From assembly GCA_002104905.1 (NCBI GenBank), contig MCFE01000296.1:1-64000 (forward strand): 64,000 nt of DNA, read 5' to 3'. The stretch is from Basidiobolus meristosporus CBS 931.73. Taxonomy: Eukaryota; Basidiobolomycota; Basidiobolomycetes; Basidiobolales; Basidiobolaceae. How positions within the stretch are numbered: position 1 is the first letter of the stretch; each line of letters opens with the position of its first letter. The notes below the pieces were generated by a model, which was not told the origin of the DNA, made no database searches, and worked only from the letters and a program-made list of their open reading frames with translations. This document shows, piece after piece, positions 47,231 through 58,875 of the stretch. Both the position numbers and the translations under genes were made by a program.

Positions 47231-48711
47231 ATGATGAAATTGTTGGCGCGATCATTTTTCCGTAGGCAGGATATCGAGAATGCCAATGGTGAACTGGAGC
47301 TTAAACGCAGACGCTTTGCTGAGTCCGGGGAGAAGGAGATATCCCCCCTTCTATTCAAGCCACCACTGTGGCGCCAGCGAAGAGAGTTGGTGATGCAGAT
47401 TCTCAACCAGAAGAAGCCCAACTCAGTAAACTTCCGGGAATGGTACCTTGGAAACGGCCCCAGTGCTAACATACGCTTTAGGTCCTAGATCTTGGATGCG
47501 GGGAAGGCGCATTGACCTCCTTTCTGGTGCCCACATCAGATTTCCCGTTGGTACGTATCGTCGGTGTAGAGCCTAATATTGCTCACATCAAGGTGGCAGA
47601 GCAGCGGTGCCAACCAGTGCAAATGGATTATCAATATTTAAGAGAGAATCCGCTTCGAGTCGAGTTCTACCAAGGTAAGCCTCGGAATCAGCAATAAGCC
47701 GCGGTCTAATGGAAGTTCCAGATTCGCTAGAGGTCGTGAATGAAGATCTCATCGGGATTGATGCCATCGTGTGCTTGGAAGTGTAAGCATATCCAATTCC
47801 AGTCCTTGTATTGTATCCCTATGTTGAAGATTCCGGTAGCATTGAGCATCTATATCCAGCAGCCCTAACGCAGTTTCCCATGGTAACTCTGGGGACATAT
47901 CGTCCCCAAACCATGATCGTTTCAACGCCAAATGCCGAGTTCAACGTAAATTTCCCTAATCTGAAGTACGGTACAGCGGAATCAGTGTTTCGAAATAACG
48001 ATCACAAGTTCGAATGGACACGCAGCGAGTTTTCAGAATGGTACAGGGTTTGGCGAAGCTGATCAATTCCAGAGCCTCACTTGACTAATCCTTTCGACAT
48101 GCATATGCAGGTGTGAGTCTATTGCTCAACAATATGGCTACGACGTGACACTAACTGGTGTTGGTACACTGAACAATGACTCATCCAACGGGTTTTGCAC
48201 CCAGGTCGCTGTCTTCACGACAGCTCGCTCCTTTGTTCCCACAAGATTGGTTGGCCACAGGGCTCGTCAACCGTTCGCCATCAGCGAGTTTCCGTACTAC
48301 CAAGGCGGGGTCGGAAGCGACGAAGAGATCTTGCAGGAAGCGTGTAACGAGCTACAGTTTGGACCCCAAATTTCGGCGTCACCTCCACACCAGCTGGATA
48401 TCGAGACTTTTTGGAGAAGCTTGAGGATACGTCAATTGTGCAAGACCAAGTCCAGGCTGTGTGAAGTTTTCATGCGATCGGGATATTTCGAAATGGCAGG
48501 TGAAGATAAAGTTCTGATGTTCAAGAACCCGTGGTTATGTCATTCAGAGCCGATCGTTGAGCCAGGGTATGCTGATGATCATTCCCAACCACAAGATACG
48601 CCCAATTACGGTGAAAGTGTGAACTGGAAACTAGAATATACTGCAGATGGGGAAGCATGGCCGAGAGACGAGATTCCTGGATCCGAATCGTGGATAGGCA
48701 CATGGAATTGA
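47231..48711 (+). CDS. HEN1: HEN1-family small-RNA 2'-O-methyltransferase
   Basis: It methylates the 3'-terminal 2'-OH of small RNAs, protecting them from tailing and decay. ATG at 47231 starts a basic leader. After an intron comes the SAM-binding motif VLDLGCGEGALTSFL (about 47485) with the acidic VGVEPN. A further exon gives VCLEV, joined by splicing to IEHL, which makes the metal-binding ExxEH of HEN1 enzymes. Next is the family signature FRNNDHKFEWTRSEFSEW (about 47980), containing the second metal His, then CESIAQQYGY after the last intron. Four introns in all, 50-65 nt. There are no La, dsRNA-binding or FKBP-like domains, so it is the short form of animals and bacteria rather than the plant form. 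A C-terminal 130-residue tail is not assigned. Confidence 0.9.
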
Positions 48712-48809
48712 TGAAATCGTGACCATTTTGTAGTCACACTTGATAGAGCGATGTACGAACAAATTGATGCTATTAAAAGCCATTTGACCTCACCCAGAGT
48801 TGGTTCGAA

Positions 48810-49843
48810 ATGTCGAATGATTTACCTGATTTTGAGTTGCTGGAAACACTCCTTTGGAGCAAGGCTCAAGGTTCGAAAGATGTTGAGAAGGAAGATGTCG
48901 CGTGCTTTACCAGTATTGCTAATCTCCACTCTTTACTACTTACTAGGGTTTTACCTGCTAGAGAGACACCTTACCAGATTATTCAACTCGGCCAAATACT
49001 TCCATGAAGGCCATCCAGAGATATTCACCACATTACCTACCTCGGAAGAGATTGCCTCCAAGATTGTTGAAGAAACCGAACCATACCGTAGAAAATACGA
49101 GCACTTAAGGGTTCGTTTGTATTGCGCATATTTATCTGGGTTTCTCCAGTGCATTAAATGCGTAAACTACTTTTAGATCCGGCTCCTGTTGAACCCCTGC
49201 GGTAGCTATCGAATCCAAGTGAGTGAAGAAACACCGAGCGTGTTCAATGGTGCGTTTCAGTTGCAACATTAGTGCGAAGTGCGCTCACTCATGATCAATC
49301 TGGCCATAGATACACCTTACGTAGTTGTGGCTGACAAGCCAGTTGATAGTCAGGATGTGTTTTTAAGACACAAGACAACCTATCGTGCTACATATAATCA
49401 AGCACGAGAAAGGGCCGAGATCGGAAAGGCTGGCGGCCCACTTGACGTGATTCTTTTCAACGAACGTGGTGAGGTCACGGAGACCTCCATCGGTAACATT
49501 GCCATCGAAGTACCGAATAGCGACGGTTCGAAAAGTATTTGGAAAACACCCAGTATTCATTGTGGTATGGCGCTTACCGACCAAAGCATGGAGAGTGTTT
49601 CCTAATCCTTACTTCGTACAGGTCTATTGGGGGGCGTTCATCGAGAAGAGATGCTTGCGCGCAAAGAGATGATAGAAGGGATCATTTCTCTGGATGATCT
49701 CTTTGATGCGGCAAAGGTATGCTCCCATCGCGTGCCTCTACTAGATGCCTACTAATCTGTGATGACAGAATAATCGCCGGATGAAGATATTTAATTCAGT
49801 TCGCAAAGAAATCCACGTTTGCTTAAAGAAACAAGATTCCTGA
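48810..49843 (+). CDS. ABZ2: Aminodeoxychorismate lyase (class IV aminotransferase fold)
   Basis: A PLP enzyme that makes p-aminobenzoate for folate by removing pyruvate from aminodeoxychorismate. It begins MSNDLPDFELLETLLWSKAQ. Splicing at 48871 joins GFYLLERHLTRLFNSAKYF, the classic N-terminal block. Further exons give RIRLLLNPCGSYRIQ, then FLRHKTTYR (about 49365, with the PLP-binding Lys), VILFNERGEVTETSIGNIAI (about 49450), LLGGVHREEMLARKEMIEG and FNSVRKEIHVCL. Five introns are needed, all GT-AG, each joining family-conserved text. The product is about 265 residues, stand-alone and not fused to PabA/PabB. The start lies 98 bp after the HEN1 stop, and the gene converges on the sorting nexin. 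Confidence 0.88.
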
Positions 49844-49917
49844 CTGTATTTCGTGATGACGAGGACGATATTAATAAACGAAATAAAGGGATTATAATAC
49901 AACGAGTGAAAAGCCAT

Positions 49918-52900
49918 TCATAGGCGAATTGGAAGCTTTAGCTCCGGGAAGAGCGACATCAGCACTTCATCTAGGATTGTATAAACCAAGTGCTCGTTCA
50001 ATCTACGGTTTTGAAACAATGTGAAAACACGCCGGGCACCGCGCCGAGCGTTCTCGCGGCCAACCATATTTCCAAGCGATTCTGAAGATTGAGGTGAGAT
50101 CGATGTGGAGTGGGAATCGAGTGACGTTGCCATACCTGGAAAAAAGGTAGAAAGCTTACGGTTCGCGGTTTCTTTCGTTTGGATCTTTTCTTCGAATGTG
50201 CGCTTCTCGGCCGCCTTGGGCCATTCGCCGTTAGGCCACAAAGAATCGCTGACCATATTAATCCACGTAGCCATAGTGTCGTCGGTGAGCGTTGTTTTCA
50301 TGGTCGATTTGATTTTCCTATTGAAGCCAAGAGGTCAGAAGAGTCTGGATGGGCCAAGTGTCGAAGCAACACTTACCTCTCGATAGTTCCACCCAAGATC
50401 TGCTGCAGTACAATGACCACTGCTTGGCGTCTTAACCAATTGTTCTTTTCTTTGAGCTCAAATATCTCAATAAATAGATCGCATAAAGGCTCAGTCAGAG
50501 AAGTAATCCCTTCGCTCTCGATCGGCTGCAGACCGATGTCAGGTCCCGATACCGTGACAACTGAGGTGTTGGTTAATCGTGTTGGATTATTTGGATCCTC
50601 TAAACTGGCTTCGTTGAGCATCGTAACTTGCTGACCCAAGCGTTGGGTAACTATGTCTACAGTGGATTGGCCGTTGAACATGTCGTCAATCCCCTCAGCC
50701 ACGGTTTGATAGATGTGCTTCATGAAACCAATAGACCGTTTCCGCCGCAGTCGGCTGTGTAGCATTTCATTGCTACTCCGATTGGTCAGGGACAGGTTTT
50801 GCTGGCAAAAGAAGGTCTTGAACTCCTGAGTCTTACAAACATCATGGTTCTTCACCAACAACTAGCAAGGAAAACCATCAATCAATGGTGAGAAACCGAA
50901 TGGCTTCAATCTGGTCTTACCTGAAGATATTTCTCCAGAGCTACCCTGCGAAACTCCACAAAGCTTTTGTGAAATTGAAAGCCCACACGCTTACCGGGAA
51001 ACTCGTATCGTCGTACCTCAGGAAATCGGGCTTTTAAGAGATTGTGGAGATTATAAAATTCGCTGTAGCGGCGCGTTACCACCCAGCCAGAGGCGTAGGT
51101 GCCGTCAGAAGCTTTCTGATGAACCTCGATGACGTACAAAACGAAATCCTTGGTTCCGTCATTACTTATCGTGCAGCCCGTGATGTTCACTGTGGTACGA
51201 CCCTACAAAAGAGGTGAATATGGGAATACTGAATAATCAAAGATATGGCTTATTTACCGGCAGGATGGAGTTCTCGGCTTCCTGGAGTTCGTATTGAGTT
51301 TTCTGGTATGTGGTTTCTTGCATTTCCCGACGAAGAGCGTGCTTCGATTTTTTGAGAATTCGAAGTTCGTCCATTTTCCCGCTAGTTTCGGCCTTTTTTA
51401 TGAGTGTGTCGACAATGGCCTCCTGTTGATTGATTTTGTCGATTTCTTCCGTTAGGCGTGAGATTTCATCAGATAGCATGAGGTCTCCTGGCGGCGCCAG
51501 GTGGACGTTATTCGCGATGCTGGTATTATCATCGGCCTCTTGCGCAGGTGTTTCTTCGGACGAATCATTGGAATCCCGTTCGGAGTCTGAGTTGGGATGC
51601 TCCGCAAACTGAACCGCTTGGTTTTTCCCTATAGAACAGGAACAGCATGAGCAATTGCCACTAGCATAGTGCCAAGAGAGCAGGCCTTACCCTTGGAAAT
51701 TCTAGTTTCCTCCGACTCGGATATATCCCCTGTATCCATAATAGTCGACAACGCGGCTTCCACGGCCTCGATGGCATCAGTGCGGAGGAGATCGTCTTCT
51801 TTGAAAGTGATCTGTAGACCCGGTGTTGATGGTGTTTCGAAGAGCTCCTGTTGCATAGGGATCCGCTGGGATGATCCAGGGGTAGACCTTGGGGATTTCA
51901 GTAGAGATGAAGGTTGATACGAGGAAGCAACAGACCAGTTGTCATTCTCAATCGGGCTAAAAGGAACCAAACTATCAGTACGACTCCTGTTAAGGATTCC
52001 ACCTGGTGCTCGCTTGGGCGTAGAAAATGGGTCAGGCTGATATTCCTGCTGAATCACCTCGGGCTCTAGCGTAGAATTTCCTAAGCTAGCCAGGAACTTG
52101 AAATATAAATCGCTCTCGCGAAACCGAGGGAAATCAGACATCTCCATCTGATTGAACACCTCCTTTTGTGCTTGCAGAATGTACTCGTATCCGTTGGTTG
52201 TGTTGTTGTGAGGAATCTCAAACACCAAATTCTGAATCTTCTCCAACAACCTGGGACTGATTTCTAACGGCTGAACTAGATTCTCGGAGAAGTACATATC
52301 GTAGATCCGTCGCACATCCTCTCGAGCGGTGAGCCTCTCCTCCTGCCCATTACTAGTATTTCGCAAGCTTGTCATGTCCTCCTTCAAACCCTCAACCATC
52401 AACCAGAACTGAAGCCGCAGCATTCCTCCGGTGCGATCCATGTGCTCCATCCAGTACGACAATCCAGTGGAGCTTGACAACATCATTGAGAGGGTGAGAA
52501 CAGGAGGGGTTGGAGAGTCGATGTTTAAGGAATCATTTTCAATATAGATGCTGCTTCGGCTCTGAGGCTATAAGAGTTCTATTGTGAGAGAGATTTTCAG
52601 CAGGTCTGTGATTCAAAACTTCCTAACCTGAGAATATGCCACACCTCCTAATGCCATGATTCGCTTCTCCGCTTGCCTCTTGGCTACGTACAACCGATTG
52701 ATGTACACTTTGATCTCAGCAACCTTTTGCCCTTGAACTATCTCGTCCTTTTCTCTACCAGTGATGGCCATTCGTTTCTTTCTGATCTGAGTGACAATCT
52801 CATTTCGAATTCGCTTGATGTCCAAGAGGTTACTGCACTCCTTGATCATTCTTAGGAACTCCTCAAAGGTATGTATTTGTGAAGAGGTTTCCTCGTGCGC

Positions 52901-53836
52901 TGCCTGCTTGTTTAGCGCTGCTCTCAGCTTGTTCACCATCTTTTGCTCGCGAATTAAGTAGGTCGTATTGGTGTCAATGATTCGGTTCCAGAGGTCGGGA
53001 TCTGATAGAACTTCCATGGTGGATTGGAGAATTGTGCAAGCGAGAACCTCTCTAATTAAAACACGCTGAATGGAGCTACTCATAGAACGCTCACTAAACA
53101 GTAAATCAAGCAGTCGCTCTACCACTTTCCTCAAGTATTTATCTTTCGTTGATCTACCGCTAGAATTAGGTTGAACAGCCGGATGTAAACGGCCTTTGTT
53201 ATAGTGCTTGACTATGAGTGCGTCTAGTTCATCCGATTCGGTCAAGTTACGTTCAAAACTACCCCGGACTGCCATCTCAGCTTTACGAAATTCATGGACG
53301 TGTGTTGTTATGACTGGGACGATCTTTCCTATCACAACGGAAGCCACATCAATCGATTCAACTCTAGTAGAAAATACCCCTACTGCTTCGTATAGCATAC
53401 GAGTGATAGCCTTTATCATCACTGTCTCGGGGCTGATTTTCTCATACCAACTCCGGATGAAATCTCTTATTACGTACGAGATGAGTTGGTCGATGGCTTT
53501 TTCGATGCTTGGGAACCCAGAGAGTGTCAAGTATTTTGGAGAACTTGCTCTTTCCATACTGCGACGCAGTTGCATCGCAGCCCACTCAGGCTCACTTGTA
53601 AACACTAGTGGCCTCAAGCAATCCTGTTTACTCGAGTAGTGTTCATGCTCACGTTCTGTCTGCGAACGGTAATACCAGTAAGAGATTAACAAATTGGTCG
53701 ATAAGAGCGCTAAGGCTATGAACAGGAATATGGTAAATATGAAGAAAAATTGGTACAGAATCGAGAAGTAATTCAAAAGCAAAAGAAGAGTCGTGGTGAA
53801 TAAGAAGTAGCCAGAGAGGTCTGGAATAGAAGCCAT
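49918..53836 (-). CDS. MDM1: Sorting nexin with PXA, RGS, PX and Nexin-C domains
   Basis: A membrane-anchored nexin of the Mdm1/SNX13/SNX14/SNX25 class, which tethers ER to vacuole/lysosome and lipid droplets. The N-terminus has two close hydrophobic segments (LFTTTLLLLLNYFSILYQFF and FIFTIFLFIALALLSTNLLI). The PXA domain follows in the same long exon (52615-53836). The RGS-like domain lies at 52100-52490 (SYWMEHMDRTG, LRLQFWLMVEGL). A coiled coil is at 51260-51480. The PX domain is at 50930-51190, with the phosphoinositide-binding RRYSEFYNL and the FPGKR loop. Nexin-C ends the protein (SLWPNGEW, then SILDEVLMSLFPEL-like text, stop 49918). At least six introns. It diverges from the cyclodeaminase gene over 454 bp. 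All four domains are present in the family's usual order. Confidence 0.9.
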
Positions 53837-54290
53837 GGTAGAAGTTATTTTCTAAACTCTACTGTACAAGGATCTCGTTACTACCAGCACTCGATATTCT
53901 TGTGGTTCGTGATGGCTTAGTGAAGCTCCTGGAGTTAACCAAGAATGTTAGTTGCATAAAAACTGTGGACGTTTTACTGATTTGGTACATTTGATTTTGT
54001 ATGCGTTTAATTCGGTGGACTATTGTACTCTTCAGCGCATGAAATTTCTCAGGGGACAATATCTCGGCTTTATCATATTTGCTAAATTTAAATGATTCTA
54101 TACTTTGTCTTGGGTATATGGAAATGGTTACATCATTATGAGCGTTGTGCGGACTAAATAAGGGCTTTGTTTATAAAGGCAATGGTCTTTCTCACGAAGC
54201 GAAAAATATCTCCTATAAGTGTTCTACTGACGACAAACTTCTCTCCAGAGTTTCCGTTCATTCGGCACTGGTATATTTCTTTTGACAACC
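53837..54290. promoter_or_regulatory. Shared divergent promoter region
   Basis: 454 bp between the ATGs of the sorting nexin (-) and the cyclodeaminase (+). It must hold both promoters. No clear TATA box or duplicated motif stands out. Confidence 0.4.
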
Positions 54291-55347
54291 ATGAGATACA
54301 TTAACGAAGACCAAGTCTTGGAAGCTACAAAAAATGAATGGAGTAATATCATTAACGATCTTGAACGCTCCTTTGTAGCCAAGACCATCACGCCGGAGCG
54401 AACCTCCATTCAAGTACCAAATGCTGGTGCCTCGCTGTTCATGCCTTGCTGGATAGAGGATGCCAACGTTGGAATAAAACTGGTGAGCGTCAGACCCGAG
54501 AATGCTAAGAAAGGACTTTCCACAGTACCCGCCACCATCATCCTTTTAGACGCTGAAACTGGCGCCACCGAGGCTCTTCTTCAGGCAACCACTATCACTC
54601 TTATCCGTACAGCAGGACGTAAGTGACAGAAACGATATTTTCTCGCGAGTCCAAACTGATCTCTCTTGGAATCTAGTTTCCGCAATTGCCACCCGCCATC
54701 TCGCCAACCCCAAATCTTCAACCTTGGTTATTTTTGGTGCTGGGAACCAAGCAAGATATCATGTACAAGCAATGCTGGCAGTTCTACCATCAATCAAGAG
54801 GGTGACCATATGCAATAGAAGCAGACAGAACGCAGACAAGCTGGCATCCACTCTCAGAGTTGAACATCCCGAGCTTGAATTTTCCGCTCTTGCTACCTCC
54901 GAGGATCCTGAAGCCACGCAAGCGGCTGTATCAGAAGCGGATGTCATCTGTACCACTACAAACTCTAACCAACCTTTATTTCCTGGCTCATGGCTGAAAG
55001 AGGGAGCACATTTGAATTGCATTGGTTCGTATACACCACAAATGCATGAATTCGATGCTGAGGCAATAACCCGCTCCCGGATCACCGTTGACACATATGA
55101 AGGCTGTCTTGAGGAAAGTGGTGAGCTGATTCAAGCTTTGGATCAAGGGATTATTCGGAAAAGTGATTTGCTAGCAGACCTGCATGAAATTTGTCAATAT
55201 AGTAAGAGCAACGCTCTAGACAAAATTCGCCGCCATGAACAAGATATCACATTGTTCAAATGTGTAGGAACTGCCATAGCGGATGTTTCGCTAGCAAGCT
55301 TTGTATTGAAGAAATGTGAGCAGTTGGGATTGGGCATGACCATTTAA
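54291..55347 (+). CDS. Ornithine cyclodeaminase / mu-crystallin family enzyme
   Basis: An NAD(P)-dependent imine reductase/cyclodeaminase. Members make proline from ornithine or reduce ketimines. ATG at 54291 (MRYINEDQVLEA) gives the family's usual start. One intron (about 54620-54676) splits the protein between IRTAG and LSAIATRHLA. The substrate-binding half has RTSIQVPNAGASLFMPCW and VGIKLVSV (the conserved Lys). The Rossmann half has VIFGAGNQARYHV, then VTICNRSRQNADKL, VICTTTNSNQPLF and GAHLNCIGSYTPQMHEFD, all characteristic. The C-terminus has ITLFKCVGTAIADVS. The length, about 330 residues, is normal. The true substrate cannot be read from the sequence: ornithine, lysine-derived ketimines or others are open. 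Confidence 0.93.
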
Positions 55348-55600
55348 TGTACTCGTTGTAAGCCCCACCATTGGCACGACTACGATATAAAATAATATCC
55401 ACATGTCAATTGAATTCGATTAATCTTACCAAATAATCCAAGATCTGATAAATTGTAAAACGAGCTGGAGAGCATGGACATGGCGGTGGGGTGGTCTATT
55501 TCTATTGGATGGCGCACCACAATTCTGGGAATTCTGGTTCAAATACATAGGTGAAAATCAAGTTGAGAGGAGTAGCTTCTTTGAAGGACTATTTTTGAGC

Positions 55601-56950
55601 ATGGAAGTCAATAGAGACGAGGCATTGAGATGCCTGGAGATTGCCAAAAAGCACTTCGCTGGCAACAACCGTGCCAGCGCGTTGAAGTTTGCTAAGAAAT
55701 CCATTGCCCTCTATCCTACCTCTGAGGCAGAGAAGTTTCTGTTGAAGGTAGAAGAATCCCCTGATGAGCCTTCTGATCCACCGCCTGCATACGAGGCTAC
55801 TGCCGCTTCCGAAGCCTCCACCACATCATCCAAGCCTAAGATTGCTGAGCACAACCCTGGTCGTCAAACGAAGTCGTACACGAAAGAGCAAGTAGACGCC
55901 GTCAAGAAAATCAAGACCTGCAACCCTAACGATTTTTACGCCATTTTGGGAGTTGAAAAATCCGCTAGTGAAGTACAGATAAAGAAAGCATATAGAAAAG
56001 TAAATTTCCACCGGCTGTGGTGTGCACTGAGCAGTAGACTAACGTTTCTCTTGACATTTGTAATGCGATAGCTGGCATTGCAATTCCACCCAGACAAGAA
56101 TTCTGCCCCTGGAGCCGACGAGGCCTTTAAACGTAGGTTTCTACTAGCCGACTCTTTGAGTATTTCTTGTTTCTAATGATCCTCTCCCTTGTAGTTATCA
56201 GCAAAGCCTTCTCTATTCTGAGTGATAGTGATAAGAAAGAGCAATATGATCGGTTTGGTTCTGATCCCGACTCCCGAAGCTCTGGCATGAACGGATTCGC
56301 CGGCAATGCTCGCGGCTTTCAGTTTGAAGATGAAATCAACCCTGAGCAGCTGTTCAATATGTTCTTTGGCGACTTTGGTGGTAAGTGGTCCTGCATCTTG
56401 TTAAGAGTATGGAGATTGTGCTGAGCGTTACAAAATGTTAGGATTTCAAGCCGCCACCTTTGCAGGTCGCGATGGAGTTCGCTACCGTCGGTATTATCAA
56501 GCGGGTCATGGCGCTCGCCGAGGCCCAGCTGAATCGGATACCTTTACATGTCTTAAATTGCTGCCGTTTATCCTTCTTTTCTTCTTCTCGATTTTTTCGT
56601 CATTATTCAGCAGCTCGAGCTCTGATCCGAGGTACTCCTTTGAGTTAAAAGGACAGTACAACTACCGCCGTGAGACTCCCAGACGTCATGTGGAATACTT
56701 TGTTAATTATAAGGAGTTCAATGATTACTTCTCAAACACTGCCACCAGTCCTAAGCTGAAGCAATACGAAGATATCGTGGAGAGTCAATATTATCGGTAC
56801 TTGGTTCAGCTTTGCAATCGCGAGCAACAGTTGAAGCGCCAAGCGATCCTCGAAGCTCAGGGATGGATGCCGTTTATGGTCGACAGGGAAAGACTCAAAA
56901 AAGCTCAGGAGATACCGCTACCCAGTTGCGAAAAAGCGCATGCCTTTTAA
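55601..56950 (+). CDS. ER-membrane J-protein (DNAJB12/DNAJB14-like)
   Basis: An Hsp70 co-chaperone anchored in the ER membrane, with the J domain facing the cytosol. The start at 55601 (MEVNRDEALRCLEIAKKHFA) matches the N-terminus of this group; an open frame extends 96 bp upstream but looks non-coding. A TPR-like helix pair precedes a Pro/Ser-rich linker, then the J domain: NDFYAILGVEKSASEVQIKKAY, intron, LALQFHPDKNSAPGADEAF with the HPD motif, intron, ISKAFSILSDSDKKEQYDRFG. A Phe/Gly-rich segment ends FNMFFGDFGG. After a third intron comes a single transmembrane helix (LLPFILLFFFSIFSSLF) and the DUF1977 domain (YSFELKGQYNYRR, EYFVNYKEFNDYF). All expected parts are intact. Confidence 0.93.
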
Positions 56951-58875
56951 GCTAGCGGGACCAAGAAGATCACTACTCTTTCAAGCTGTCGCAAGTATAC
57001 ATAGGGATCCATGTGATGTTGATGCTTTGTTTCTAATGTAACTCTGTTCCTTGTACTCGCCTATTTCACTTTTCAGCGCTTTCAACCTACGCCATTCCTA
57101 CTTTGTAATCAGCCACATCCTTCAACGATCACAATTTACTCGTATCTATACTCTCCACTGACCTAGTATACTATTCCATTCAACAATTAATAAAATCCTA
57201 CATTGTAGCATGACATTTGAATAATGATTCTTCCAAACCGCCAAATTCGCTTGGGCAGTCGACCTGGTACTACATCAGTTTGTTGCTGCCAGAGAACATC
57301 TATACGAGACCAAGGGTAAGTTTCGGAATTCTATGCCCAAGGGACTTTATTCCGAATATGTAACCTATTGCACACACGTACCAAAACGGGTAGCAAAGCT
57401 AATTGTTGAGTATCCCTGGTTGAAGTAACTTCCCGTTGACTCTTTTACAAAGCTTGAAAAGACCCTAAAAAACTCAGGAAACGACCGGAGCGTTCTATTC
57501 TACAGGATTCTACCGAACTACTCGATTTGGGAGCCACGAACCAGGTAGATCCAAGCACAAGTGTGCTTTAGTTTTTTCAAGATGCAAGCAGGCTATTCAT
57601 TTGGCGCATATCCCTATATTGGCGCGAGCCCTAGTTATTTGTGTTGTATGTAAGTGCGCGAATGTAATTTTGCTGTGATTACCATTGGCAAGATTCAAAT
57701 ATGGGGCGTCAGGGAGGGAGTTGTAATATCGGACCAAAGCAATTTTGCACAAAAATAAAAGAATGACTGAAGAAGGAAGTTTGTGGACATGATTGTAGTG
57801 AATCATGCAGCAGTGTTCAGTTAGGTAGTCAGTGAAAGAGAACTTGACACAGTTGATATGTTCGTTGCATGTGGTGACCTGTCTGCCACCAGGACTCGTA
57901 TATTTATTCAGACCGGTTCGCAACCTTCGAACGTTGGAAGTCACTGCACTCTGAAGAGTCAGCGGAGTATGCAAAGGAATAAGGCCAGATAATTATTTTC
58001 TGAAGAGATCGCTTTGGACGCGCTAGCCTTCCAAGTCCCGCAAAGATAGGTTACTCTGGAAAATGGTATCGAACTGTTCTGGCGTGAAGAGATATTAGTG
58101 ACGTGATGATTCATGCATTAATTTCATTGTTTGATAGCTAATAATGCTCGAAGAGACGATTAACCACGCCTGCTAGCCACCGAAAGCTAAAAAGTCAAGG
58201 AGGCATTTCTTTGTTGGTTTTGTTAGGTAGCCCTCAACTGGTTCGACTATCCTTTCGATGTCGTTTCCAATGAAATCCTGCTCAAACTCAGCCAAGAACA
58301 CTGATCATTCCTCAACGGAGTCTTTCTTGACTACCAGAAGACTGTGTTTGTTAGCGAGAATGATGGTGAGGTCAGCTTGCTTCCTATATTTTATCCAGTA
58401 AAAACATGGTGTAAAGGCTCGAAAGTAATGGTCGTAACTCGTTTCAACGCAAAATAGACTAATCGACCTTCTCATTATCCACGCTTGTGGAGCTTAATTA
58501 ATTCTTATTGTCTCTACTGCAATATGATTCAAGTGGATTTTTCCTTGAATTTTCCATCAAATCTACTGCTTTCATGAAAGAAATAAATCAATTCCTCAGA
58601 CGCCAACCAAATCTAATTCTGATTTCCAATATATCGTATAAAATTATCTTTAGTTCAAACTAAACAGCGCGTGAAGTACTCACGAGCTCTTGAATACTGT
58701 AGAAAAAATCTTCAGTATTTGCATCTTGTTGACTCCTTCTTCAGTACAAGCAATCTGAAGGATAAGCCTTACTACTCACAGTAGACGTAATACTTTTTAA
58801 ACGCCAGCTTGTCCCGGGCATTTGCTAGGCGTTTGTTTCTCCAGGCAAATACACACCATACTGTAGATAGTAAAC
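56951..58875. other. 1.9-kb spacer with one coding-like scrap
   Basis: An open frame on minus at 57597-57974 (125 codons) is not recognised. Around 58195-58390 the minus strand reads DLTIILANKHSLLVVKKDSVEE, then, across a stop, FLAEFEQDFIGNDIERIVEP. This looks like a once-coding fragment. The downstream 450 bp are AT-rich and presumably hold the HIR1 promoter. Confidence 0.35.

Noticed and set aside
54282-54290. TTG-initiated extension (three codons) of the cyclodeaminase
   Set aside because: ATG at 54291 gives the family N-terminus.
55505-55600. Upstream extension of the J-protein by 32 codons
   Set aside because: Family members start at the MEVNRDEA-type N-terminus. The upstream codons resemble no family text.
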